64,000 nucleotides of DNA, from NCBI GenBank assembly GCA_022828595.1, contig JAKGHH010000005.1, forward strand, positions 59,763,655 to 59,827,654, written 5' to 3'. Position 1 is the first letter of the stretch. Every line of letters begins with the position of its first letter. The position numbers and the translations under genes are program-made. Origin of the DNA: Nelumbo lutea (lineage: Eukaryota; Streptophyta; Magnoliopsida; Proteales; Nelumbonaceae). The notes beneath the pieces were generated by a model. That model was not told the DNA's origin. It saw nothing but the letters and a program-made list of their open reading frames with translations, and made no database searches. Below, piece by piece: positions 33,844 through 44,918 of this stretch.

Positions 33844-35764
33844 GGATAAATTTCTTAAACTATCATTATGATTTAACTGTTTCTCACAATTGACCAAGTC
33901 TTACCTTACCGTTAATATTGTTAATTTTTCGATATATATGATGTCATATTATCATGTGAGTAATTTATTTATCAAAGTTCTATTAATACCCTTCTCACCT
34001 CCGTTTCAAAAAATACTCTTTGACCTGTTTTCACCGGGTCACCCCATTAGCCGGTCGGCTCGACAGTCTTCGGTGTGAGCGAATTATCGTCAATGTCGAT
34101 GTGATTATCATTGATATCGTTGAACTCTTGATTTTTGGTCACATCAAATTCGATGCTGAACAAGTGAGTATTGCGGTTGCCGCTGTTGGTATGGTTGACG
34201 AAGCCGAGATGTTGAAAAGTGCCATTGATTCCGCCGGTGTGTGTGAAGATGAAGACGATATCGTGGCCAGAGAATTGGCTGTTGTTTGGAACGATGGAAA
34301 AGATGAATGATCGCTGACGTGTTAGGGCCCTTGTGGGTATTCTAAAATTTATAAGTGCTCGACCAACGGTAAAGGCGCGAAAGAAGGAGAAATACCAAAT
34401 CCACTGCTGTAACTTGCAGCGGCGGTGGCAGAACAGAGGTAGTGAAAGAGGAGGGGAGAGAAAGAGAGAGTAGAGAGAAATTTCTTTCAAAATTTTAAAA
34501 TGAAACAGGGTAAAATTTTTCTAATCCCAGAGGACTTCTGTGATAAGGAGAATAGCTTGGAGAAGGATGTCTGAGAGCTACAAATTGATGGACCGATATA
34601 GGATGCTGTTGAAGTAGATTCGTTCCCAGTGGCAGAGGTGAAATTCCACCATGTTGATGTCTGCCATGGCTGTGCTCACCTCCTGAACTGCCACTATTGT
34701 CGTCGTATCCAGTCGGAAGATGCCACTGTTGCTGCTGCCCATACCCTCTCTGTTTTTTCTCATCTTTTTCATAGATATAGCAATGAATTCCACCACAGAC
34801 GAGTCTCTGAGCAACGGAATACGATGCCCACCAGATGACATTCGAGGGTGTGTAGGTTAATATAGATATTCCGATTTGCTGCAAAACCCATCGGCGGTTA
34901 GAAACCCCAAAAGAGTTGAGCTTCCATGACAGCATTGAGTCTTGCGGAAGCGTTGGCAATTGCTGCGGCTATTGGCTCTAGAAACCCCAAACTATGACCA
35001 ACCCTTGTGGACCCTGCTTCCACTGCTATGACTGTAATTCGTGACATTGAACAAGCTAAGAATCGTTGGTGGACCCTGCGAATCGATTGCAACTCATGAC
35101 GTTGAACAGGGCTGAAAATCGCCAGTGATGACATCGGTCTTCTCTGTGTCGTAACCCCATATGCGATGATCGTTCAATTGGGAGACATCGGACAAGAGAT
35201 TTTCACCCATTCTAGTAATACCAGGCGGTGGTGTTTTAGGTAGAGGGCCTTGAATACAAGGTGAAAATCTCTCTGATCCTCTCTAATCGGCAGTGGCAGT
35301 GGTGTTTGACCAGCGAGTGGTGGAGAGAGATGTATTGCAGTGGCAGTGGCGGAACAACGTGAGAGAACACTCCACCGGCTCACCATTAGCTCGTTCGTCT
35401 CTAGCTTGTCTCCGTAGCATGAGTAGACTCGTGTCAAATGAGAACACTCCACCGGCTCACCATTGGCCTTCACGAATGGCTCCTCTTTCGATCCACCGCC
35501 GCCTCGTGCAGGATAAGCATACACGACTTAAGATAGACCCTCGTCAGTCACCAAGGTTTTTTCAATCTCCATAAGGAATGCTTGTCCTCTGAGGAGCCGT
35601 CAGCAATTTGCTGGAAGTTGTTCGGATTGGCAGCTTCAACGAAAAGAATGAAATTTAAGAAATTTATCCTTAGTCAATTGTTACAAACAATAGCTAATTT
35701 TCAAACAGTAACGGTACATTTAATCAATTAACTAAACTATAACTGAAGTTTAAGAAATTTATCC
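33844..35764. mobile_element. TIR element, 1.9 kb, with GC-richer interior
   Basis: Left GGATAAATTTCTTAAACT (33844) and right (reverse complement GGATAAATTTCTTAAACT, ending 35764) are identical for 18 bp. A further inner copy of the right end is at about 35650. The interior is noticeably less AT-rich, with overlapping open frames (34020-34310 +, 34495-34959 -) that I cannot assign, and a duplicated phrase GAACACTCCACCGGCTCACC (about 35361 and 35442). The composition shift suggests captured host sequence. Confidence 0.5.
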
Positions 35765-35774
35765 TCGTCTTCTG

Positions 35775-35905
35775 GGTGAAAATTTTGGAGTTAACAGCTG
35801 TTCCATTAACTCCGCACGATCTAAAGGGGGCATTCGTCTGAGAGGATATATAGTGGGTTTCTATTGTGTGGGACATATTTGGGGAGCCAGGCTAGGGGAT
35901 GGGGG
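35775..35905 (+). repeat. Isolated arm related to the nested element at 5156-7012
   Basis: Contains GGAGTTAACAGCTGTTCCATTA and GTGGGACATATTTGGGGAGCC, diverged versions of the GGAGCTAACGGCCGTCCTATTA and GTGGGATGTATTTAGGGGGC segments in the right arm at 6890-7003. The partner arm was not found. Confidence 0.4.
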
Positions 35906-35939
35906 CAGATTGGAAATCAAAAGAAAAGCAGCTACTTAG

Positions 35940-37080
35940 GTGAATGGACTCATGTCCAATCCAATCCAACGAATGTCTTGCACCAATTTGGATCGGTCCA
36001 ATTCAATGTCTGGACCGTCCAATCTGTTCAAATTTATTTTGATTTAGATTGGTTTCAAGTCAAACCCGGTTCATTGACACATATATTCTTATCTTATATC
36101 AATGGACCAGATATTGGCTTAATCCAATTCAATCTAATATAAATTGGGAATTTGTCAAAAATTCATCACGAGTTTTCAATATTTCTCTTAAACTCACCAC
36201 AACTTTTCAAATCTCTAAAACTCACCATGTCACTAACTTGACGTTAAAGAGACTAATGGCTGTCAATATATTACCATTTTAACCTTCATAAAAAAATATA
36301 AAATATATACATATATTTTAATATTTAGACATGAAAAAAAAGAGGAAAAAGTTCAAAAAATATTTTCAAATATCAAATGCATATAAAAACACAGAAATTA
36401 CAAAAATAAAATAAAAAAATTATAGAAATTGCACACAAAATAAAAAATATATATTTTCAAATTATATAAACTATAGAAATTAAAAAACAAAATCAGAGAA
36501 TAAAATTGTAGAAAAAACACCAAAAATTATAGAAAAACACAAAAATTGCAAATAAATAACAAAAAATACAGGAAATTTTATAGATGGTAGAAAATAGAAA
36601 AATGTAAAAAAAACAAAAATTAAAAAAAACATTAGAAATTATAACAAAACACTAAAAATGTAAAAAAAAAAAACAGAAATTTGAAAAATGAAAAAGACCC
36701 TTTTTCCTCTAACTCGCTATTCAAGGGTGATTTGGTCATAAAATTTGTTATTTATGCTAGCGTGTACACTTATGTTAAGAAACACTAACGGTGCACTAAC
36801 ATAAGGTGAGTTTTGGAAAATAAAAACTTAATGACATTGTGAATTTTAGATGTTTTGAAAAGTTGTAGTGAGTTTAAGAGAAATGCTGAAAAGTCATGGT
36901 GAGTTTTAGATAATTTCTCATATAAATTTGTTACTAAAAGACCAACTCCAATCCAATTTAATAAATATTTAGGACCGGATTCGTCCAATCTAATATGTTT
37001 TGTTGGTTTGTCCAATCCATCCAAATTAATTTTGGACTGGACGGGGTCCAATCCAAAACCGGTCCATTAACACCCTTATA
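35940..37080. mobile_element. hAT-like repeat split by a foldback MITE
   Basis: The outer sequence on both sides is of the type GGTCCAATCCAA with inverted orientation (35945-36140 and 36940-37075). A 0.8 kb foldback sits in the middle. Confidence 0.4.
36145..36925. mobile_element. Foldback MITE, about 0.78 kb, A-rich core
   Basis: The left arm has TTTCTCTTAAACTCACCACAA and CTAAAACTCACCATGTCA. The right arm, reverse-complemented, has TTTCTCTTAAACTCACTACAA and CTAAAACTCACCATGACTTT. The core (36290-36690) is a degenerate A-rich tract of AAAAATTATAGAAA-type repeats. Confidence 0.6.
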
Positions 37081-37137
37081 GCCATTTCATTACGTAGCTA
37101 AAGATAAGGAAAATTTTCCGATTAGTACCTTATACTT

Positions 37138-37568
37138 GGGCTCGAGTGATAATTTGGTCCTCGAACTTTAAAATGCGACAATCAAGTATCCAATCTTTCA
37201 AAATGCAACAATCTACTACCTGTCGTTAATCATTTGAAAAGTCAAAAATGCCCTTTGAGTGCCATCTAATTCTCTTTATCAACCATCCAAACGTTGACAA
37301 AAAAATTGAACAGTCTCAAATCCTAACCTCTTCTATTTAAAAAAGTTGGTGACTATTTAGAAGAATCTAGAATTTAGGATTGCTCATTTTATTGTCAATG
37401 TTTGGATGGTCAATAAAGAGAATTAGATGGCAATCTTAGGGCATTTTTTACTTTTCAAATGTCACCTAACGATTGATTAACGGCAGGTACTAGATTATCA
37501 CATTTTAAAAGTTCGGGTACTGGATTGTCACATTTTGAAAGTTTAGGGACCAAATTGTCACTCGAGCT
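37138..37568. mobile_element. Foldback MITE, about 0.43 kb
   Basis: The arms are inverted copies: left GCTCGAGTGATAATTTGGTC, right (reverse complement) GCTCGAGTGACAATTTGGTC. Pairing continues through the ACAATC...GTAC and TTAATC blocks and a central pair GAGAATTAGATGGCA/TGCCATCTAATTCTC. No coding content. Confidence 0.7.
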
Positions 37569-38956
37569 AACTGTACATGTGGATATAAGGCTGAGTTATA
37601 TATTCTCCTAAGTTGACCTTTGCATGCTAGATATGTTAGTGTATGAGCAGCTCTATTATAGTTTTTGTTTATATATACAAAAACAAGTTGATAAAAATTG
37701 GACAAAAGTATCCTCATGTAAGCACAATGTAGCTGCTCAATCCACTTTTTTGGTTGACTTTTGTCTTGCAATAATCTCTCCGTGATAGGTATGGGAGATG
37801 TTCCCAATGCACGATGAGATGTGCCTGGGGGCGCCCATGTGATCTCCCATCCTTTAATTAAAGGCAATAGAAATTGCCATAAATTTTCAAAATTACCATG
37901 CATTGAGTTATGAGTGGACACATGGAAAGTTATCAAGGAATTGGATTTATTTATAGAACCATAGTCATTTGTTCACTAATCTAAGAAATTCCATACTTTT
38001 TTTTGGTAGAACAAGAAATTCCATAAATGAAAAATATGATATATTCCGATAGATTCTTTTGATAGTGACTAATAAATGCGCATATGCTTTGGACGTGACA
38101 ATTTTAGATGATGAAGATAATAATATACATTCAAATATTTTGTCCCAAAGAGAATAATATTATGTCTATAAAATAATTCTATATTAGAGATATTCGAAAT
38201 GTTTTCTACAAATGTTATGTATTTTTTATATACTTTGCACTTTTGTCTTTCTTTAATATTTATTATTTAATTATGACATAATGGCTTGACCCATTGACCC
38301 AAATGGTTGAATTGCTTACCTAATACCTAGACAAAATGATAATTTCATTTTTTGGTTCAATGTTGGAAAAATGAGATTTAGGGTCCGTTTGATTTGCAGA
38401 CATGACCGAAAGTAATTTTATTAGTCTGTTTATTATTTTCTTATTAATTTATTAATATTTTATGAATATATAATTGTTATTTTATTAGCATTTTGTTATT
38501 ATTATTTTATCAGTATTTAATAATTAACACCTTAGTATTTATTATTAATTTATGAATTTATTTCATTTTATTATTACTTTCTTATTAGTTTATTAATTTT
38601 TATCCTTTTGATTATTGTTTTATAATTAATTTCTTATTATTTAATAATTAATATGTTAGTATTTTATTACTACTTTAATTATATTATATATATTATTTGT
38701 AGTTAAGTATTCTTATTATTTAATAAATAATATTTTAACTTTTTATTATTACTTTGTTTTTATTACTTTATTAGTATTTATCATTAATTTATGAATATTT
38801 AATCAAAATATCATTGTATTATTATTACTTGAATAATCTTTTTATTATTACATCTTATTAATAATTTATTATATTATTATCTATTATTCTTATTTTCTTA
38901 TTGATTTATTGATATTTTGTTATAGTATGATTTGTTTTATAAATGTTTTACTAATA
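37569..38956. other. AT-rich spacer, nothing coding
   Basis: No gene. A Helitron-like closing block (GCGCATATGCTTTGGACGTGAC) lies near 38075-38097. From 38400 the sequence becomes a degenerate ATT/TTA-rich tract leading into the microsatellite. Confidence 0.5.

Positions 38957-39019
<63 letters not shown>
38957..39019. repeat. (TTA)n microsatellite
   Basis: Uninterrupted ATT repeats for about 60 bp, then a short CATCAT run, within a longer degenerate TTA-rich tract (38400-39190). Confidence 0.95.
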
Positions 39020-39914
39020 CACCATCATCATCATCTTATTATTACTTTCATAACATTTTATTGTTTAATTATGTACTTATTTTTATTATTATTACTTTAA
39101 TTATATTATATTAATATTTTATTATTAATATAGTATTACTATTTTGATTACTATTAACTTATTATTAATTTATTATTTTATTAACATTAGGGTTTGGGGG
39201 CCCTTTTTGTCATGAGTCCTTTATTTCTTGTATCTTGATAGACTCTCATATAGGAATCCCAATCCCATTCCCAGGGGGAAGCCTAGAATGGCTATTCCCT
39301 CAAGAATGGGAATCGGCATCTCGTTCCATCATATGGGTGTTAGCACCTTAAATATATGACTTAATGAGAGAGATTTGAATTAGATGAAAAATAATAGTTG
39401 TAATTACATGTTTCGGCCTCACAGTTAAAAAGGGACTAAATCCAAATTACATTTTTTATATTTTCATGTGTATAAAAGTAATTCTTATTTATGAAACTTG
39501 TTTTTATTCTATAAAATGAATATACAATTATTAGAGATGTGCTCAAATTTTTTTTTTGCAAAATTTATGTATTTTTATTTTTTATTTTTTATTTTTTTAT
39601 TATTTAATTATGACATCAAATATTGACACATTTGACCTAAGAGTTGAATTATTGACCCGGACCAAATAGGAAATCAATTTCATTTTTTTGATTGATTTTG
39701 AATTTGTATTTCATATGCATTATCAATAAAAACAATTATTGTTTATGACACTTATTTTTCTTTAATATGATTAATAAAATACCAGATAAATGGCCAATTT
39801 TTATACATCTTTTTTTTGTGAATTTGTTATTATTTTAAATATTTTATTATTAATTATGATATCATGGAGTCACCCAATTAACCGGGATAGTTGAATTGGA
39901 TTAATTTTAAAAGA
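39020..39914. other. AT-rich spacer with Helitron-like family sequence
   Basis: No gene. 39480-39900 shares phrases (CATTTGACC, GGTTGAATT, TTCATTTTTTTG) with 28480-28620, 29180-29270 and 38280-38350, so one dispersed family recurs through 28-41 kb. Confidence 0.45.
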
Positions 39915-40452
39915 TGATGAATTGTTGAAACCTCCCCTAAACTTTTTGACCACTGTTGAAATATCCCTTGAAGTTTGGTAATTACAATCGCCTCCTTGAA
40001 CTTTCTAATATAGTTGCAAGTAGACCCCTTCTCTTACAATCCTCTAACAAGAGGCACTCAAATGTCCAAAATATCTATATAGTTACTATTGAGGTTGTTT
40101 TTTGCATAACAAACAATACAAACTTTAGGAACAAAAAGAAAATTAAATTGCAACTTTGAGGGATTCATATGAAGGGAAAATTTATAAAATAAATCAGTTT
40201 CAGAAAAAAGATGGGAAGGGTTTGGGGTAGGGATTGATGTGAAGGGAAAATTTGAAAAATAAGCATTTTAGTCAAATTAACTACATGGTTATTTTGAACA
40301 TTTTCATGCCTCTTGTTTGAGGATTATAAGAGAAGGGGTCTACTTGCAATTGCGATACAATGTTCAGAAGGGTGACTGCAATTACCCAACTTTAGGGGAG
40401 GCTTTCAGCAATGGTCAAAAACTTCATGGGAGATTTTAGAAATTTACTCCTT
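39915..40452. mobile_element. Foldback MITE, about 0.54 kb (complete copy)
   Basis: Left GAAACCTCCCCTAAACTTTTTGACCA and right (reverse complement) TCTAAAATCTCCCATGAAGTTTTTGACCA are inverted. Pairing continues through AATTACAATCGCC/GGGTGACTGCAATT and AAGTAGACCCCTTCTC/AGAAGGGGTCTACTT. The right half matches 16398-16636. Confidence 0.65.
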
Positions 40453-41287
40453 GAAAAACATGGGTTTCATATTGTTAAAAAGTATTTGATAAACATGAGT
40501 TTCAATTTTTTTTTATACAATTAAAATTAATGTTGTGCCTTTAATCAATAGAATTTAATGATGAAAAAAATATATATATTGAATATAGGGTTTAATGAGA
40601 GAATATATCCAATTAGTTTTAAATTTTACATTTAATTTCCATCATTAATAAAATCATTCATTATTTATCATACTTATTATTGTTTAATATGTCGATTATA
40701 TGATGCTCAAATGTCCCCAATTATTTTTTATTTTTATATTTTTGTATTTTATTATTTAATTCGACATGAATTAACCCATTTGACCCAAAATGGTTTAGTT
40801 TCTTACCACCACCTAGATGAAAACACTATTTTTTTTCCTAAGTAGATTTTAAAAGTATAAGTTTTTATGTTATTTGAATGATTAATTTATTATATATGGA
40901 TTTAATTAATATAATTTAATGATGGAAGAAACAAAAATGTTTTAAATATATGATTTAATGAAGGTGAATGTAAGTTAATTCCTTAAATGTTGGATTTAAT
41001 GAGGGGTAATTGAACGCATTGAATATCTTAAAATTATTTATTTTCAACTCATTTAATATCAATAACTCATTACCTTATTTGTCCTCATTTTTCATCAATA
41101 AATTTAAATATGAAGGGGTAACTTTTATCCTTAAAAAATTCCAAAAATACTCTCGAGGCTATTTGTACTTTTTAAAATAGTATAGATGTGGTGAAAAGAA
41201 GTGCTATGCTCTCTAGATTTTACTGGAGGGGAAAATATATCTCTTCCATTCATTTAAAGGGTTATCTTGCGAACTTTTACTCCAACT
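40453..41287. other. AT-rich spacer
   Basis: No gene. It contains another Helitron-like opening on the minus strand near 41187 (TCTATACTATTTTAAAAAGT), and family phrases shared with 28.3-29.3 kb. Confidence 0.45.
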
Positions 41288-41388
41288 CCAACCTTATCTC
41301 ATACTGCTCAGTTGGTAGAGCGAAGGATTGTAGTGGGGATATCCTATTAGTTATCCTTAGGTCGTTGGTTTGAATCCGACAAGTCTGA
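41288..41388 (+). pseudogene. Decayed tRNA-Tyr(GUA) gene with intron
   Basis: The D arm GCTCAGTTGGTAGAGC, anticodon stem AAGGA/TCCTT around TTGTAG, and T arm GTTGG-TTTGAAT-CCGAC are all intact. As in plant tRNA-Tyr genes, an intron (about 19 nt, TGGGGATATCCTATTAGTT) follows the GTA anticodon region. The 5' acceptor strand CCAACCTTA (41288-41296) is separated from the D arm by 9 extra bases (41297-41305). The acceptor stem has mismatches caused by C-to-T and G-to-A changes in the 3' strand AAGTCTG. A T-run (41405-41412) follows, like a Pol III terminator. It is probably non-functional. Confidence 0.75.
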
Positions 41389-41434
41389 ACCGTTTGACTT
41401 TACCTTTTTTTTACTTCATTCTATTAATTATTTT

Positions 41435-41975
41435 GGGTAAAATACAAAAATCTCCCCTAAAGTTTCTAACAATCATAAATGTCCTATAGTTTTATTTTAA
41501 TAAATACTTCCCCTAAACTTCTCAGAAACTCAATACATGCCTCACTTCTGCCACTATCCCAGATGGAAAATGTTAGACTGATGCACCGGTTTTTTTTCTT
41601 TTTCAAATATCCATTATACCTTTTTATAAATTGTTTTACATACAAAATTACTGAAATGATCCCATTTTAACACAACAAAATACATATTTTAGTAATTTTG
41701 TATGTAAAACCATTGAGATGATTGTTAAAGGGGGGGTTGCTGAGTTAAAATGGGGTTATTTCAGTAATTTTGTATGTAAAATATTTTATAAAAGGGTAGA
41801 ATGGGTATTTAAAAAACTGGTGCATCAATTTTATATTTTCCATTTGGGACAGTGATGGAAGGGAGATTTTTGTTGAGTTTCTCAAAAGTTTAGGGGAGGT
41901 ATTTGTCCAAATAAAACTATAGGGGAAGTTTTTATGATTGTTAGAAACTTTAGGGGAGATTTTTTTATTTTGCCC
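41435..41975. mobile_element. MITE sharing termini with the element at 3819-7238
   Basis: It starts GGGTAAAATACAAAAATCTC and ends with the reverse complement GGGCAAAATAAAAAAATCTC. Inverted similarity runs almost to the centre (TACATACAAAATTACTGAAA on both sides). The flanks AATTATTTT (41426-41434) and AATTTATTT (41976-41984) look like an imperfect 9-bp target duplication, which fits a Mutator-type element. The terminal CTCCCCTAAAGTTTCTAACA is nearly the left end of the 3.4 kb gene-carrying element. Confidence 0.75.
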
Positions 41976-42025
41976 AATTTATTTTAAGATGTGACACATC
42001 ACATGTTGGGCCCCATCTTTGAGCG

Positions 42026-42804
42026 TAGGAATGGCAATGAGATGGGTTAGGCGGGGATTACATTCCCCATCCCCAACCAGACCCCCAAATCACCCCATCC
42101 CCATTAGGGAAAGGAATTCTCCTCCATCCCTAGCCTCGACAGGGATGAACTCCTTGTTGGAGACCCGAATTCCCAATGTGACTATTTGGGGATGGGGATT
42201 GGGGGCCCGAAGACTGATGAGAGAAAGAGAGTCAGAGAGTCGGGGGGGGGGGGAGAGGAGAGAGAGAGAGAGAGAGGGAGGACCGTTGCAAGTTGAGGTC
42301 GATGACGATAAACAAAGGAAATTGAAGAACTGGGTTTTAGTTTTCAGTTCTTTCTTCTTTGAGTCTCTCTATCCTCTGTCGAGTGGTAGTCGGCAATGAA
42401 CGATAGACATCCGATGTCTGACAAGCGAGTGGCAACAACGTCGATGACAAAGACGAAGGAAGAAGAAGAAGTGAATAACTAGGGTTTAGGGTTCTCTCTA
42501 TGGCGAGTGTTTTTAAGAATGAATAGTATTAGTTTTTGTTTTTAAGTTTTAATCTTTTACAAAAAATGAATAATATATAATATAAATATTATATAAATAA
42601 TATATAGTATTATATATATATATATATATTAATTGGGGTCGGGGAGGGGTGGGGATTGCATTCCCCTCCCCATCCTCGAACCCGATTAGGGAGTAAGGGA
42701 TAGCCCCATCCCAACCCTGACCTTGCCAAAATACCCCCATACCCGACCTTGTTGGGTTGGGGATCCTGAGTAGACATTGGGGATGAGAAAAATTGCCACC
42801 CCTA
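42026..42804. mobile_element. hAT-type non-autonomous element 1
   Basis: Termini TAGGAATGGCAAT and (reverse complement of the right end) TAGGGGTGGCAAT. The 8-bp target duplications TTTGAGCG (42018-42025) and TTTGAACG (42805-42812) differ at one base. Subterminal CCCCATCCCC/GGGGATGGGG blocks are inverted. The interior (42250-42510) includes GA-rich sequence and TAGGGTTTAGGGTT, a telo-box-like motif typical of plant 5' leaders, so it may carry a host leader fragment. Confidence 0.8.
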
Positions 42805-42853
42805 TTTGAACGGGACCAATGTCCCATAGTCCCATTGTTGAATGACTTTGATC

Positions 42854-43381
42854 TAGACCTGGCAAAAAGTTGACCTAACCTGCAAACTCGACCCAACCCA
42901 ACCCGAGAAAAACAGGGTTAGGGTCTCATATTTAGCTACCTGAATGTGAGAATGACCTGACCTGACCCAATCCAAAAATTTGAGTTGGGTCATGGGTCAA
43001 CCCACTGACCCGATTGTCAAGTCTAATTGGGATTATTTATGCATTGTTAGAAGTTTCCATTCTTTAATTTTTTCTATTTAGTCTTTACTTTATATTGTTT
43101 ACTCTTTAAATTGTTAAATGTTTAAGTTTTTTATTTTATATTTGGAATTTTAAGGTTAATTCTTTTAATTTTGACATTTTTCATGTAATTTTCTTTATTT
43201 TTTAAATTTCAATTATTTTGTGGAATGACCTGAATTGACCCATGGGTCAACCCTAACCTGAACATTTAAGGTTAGGGTCTAGCATTTGACAACCCAACTC
43301 GAAATTCAATACGACCCAAAATCAACTCAAAGTACCTTGACCCAACCCAAACCCGACCCACCAACCCAATTGCCAGGTCTA
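42854..43381. mobile_element. hAT-type non-autonomous element 2
   Basis: Perfect 12-bp inverted ends TAGACCTGGCAA...TTGCCAGGTCTA. The target duplications CTTTGATC (42846-42853) and CTTTGATT (43382-43389) differ at the last base. Subterminal CCAACCC/GGGTTGG-type sequence is inverted, and the core is T-rich. No gene. Confidence 0.85.
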
Positions 43382-43440
43382 CTTTGATTGATACTTCACA
43401 AGGGAAAGGGGATGGATTCCCATCCTCTATCTGATGAGAG

Positions 43441-43963
<523 letters not shown>

Positions 43964-44741
43964 GATGAGACCGAATCAACTCCCAAAGATTGTCCGCCAG
44001 AACGTCCCACAGCGCATCGGCATCTCCCGATGATGACATCATCATTCTTGGTATTATGATCGTGAGATGTTGTCAATAGACGGCGGGGATGTGCTGCGGG
44101 ACGTTGTGGGGGCTGATTTGAACTTCATCTGGGCTATCTCTCCAGTTTTGTGCGTAACAGCGTAAGCGATAAGCGTAATAACCTGATTCGCGCCAATAAA
44201 TTCAAAACGCGGTTCAGAAAGTCCAAATTTGTGTAGTTCCCGCCTGGTATTTGATTGATGGTATCGCGTATTCAAGCTCAATTTCTCCCATCACTTGAGG
44301 CTTCAGATAGGAAAACATCCGAAGTTTTCTTTTTCTTCATGTTCAAGGTCGGTGATTTGCATACTATTTGTCTCAAAATGTCTACGACGTCTTCAGTTTC
44401 ATATATATTTTTTTCTTGTCTCAAGGGTTTCACGCATTCCTGGTTTTACCTATCTATTCCCCTCACGGACTTCATTTATGTTTGATTGTGAATTATTTTG
44501 TTTAGTTGATTTTGTTATTTTTTTGGTGTTCTTCTAATTCGAAGTTTTGGATCGACCCGTCATTGTTTTGTGGGATTAGTTTAGGGAAGTAAAAGAAGAA
44601 ACATGGTCGATCAATTTCTTTTTAATATTTTATACACCTGATTCAGTGGAAGCGTCGATTTTTGGATGCTATTTATATATACACATTTTTTTCCTGTACT
44701 ATTAGCTTGAAGTTACTGTGAATTATTGTTAGAGTTTAGGT

Positions 44742-44791
<50 letters not shown>

Positions 44792-44918
44792 CCTCTCTCC
44801 CCCTTTCGGTGGGAGTCAAAAGTTGTTGAATTGGAACATCAATACGGCATTTGGGAGCTAACCGTATTTTTGAGCATCCGCTTTGAAGTTGATTGGAGTT
44901 AGTCCCCAAGAATTGGTG
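43964..44918 (+). promoter_or_regulatory. Upstream region and leader of the gene at 44919
   Basis: It lies directly between the hAT cluster and the first coding exon. It has an unusually CpG-rich block (43975-44260), then a CT-rich (TC)n tract at about 44739-44790, both common around plant transcription starts. CAAG|GTCGGT near 44347 could be a leader-exon donor. No clear TATA box. Confidence 0.35.

Noticed and set aside
38909..39114. Poly-Tyr and poly-Leu open frames
   Set aside because: Translation of a (TTA)n microsatellite.
44883..44918. Start of the 44919 gene at the upstream TTG
   Set aside because: No ATG there; the first ATG in frame is 44919, with an upstream stop at 44871.
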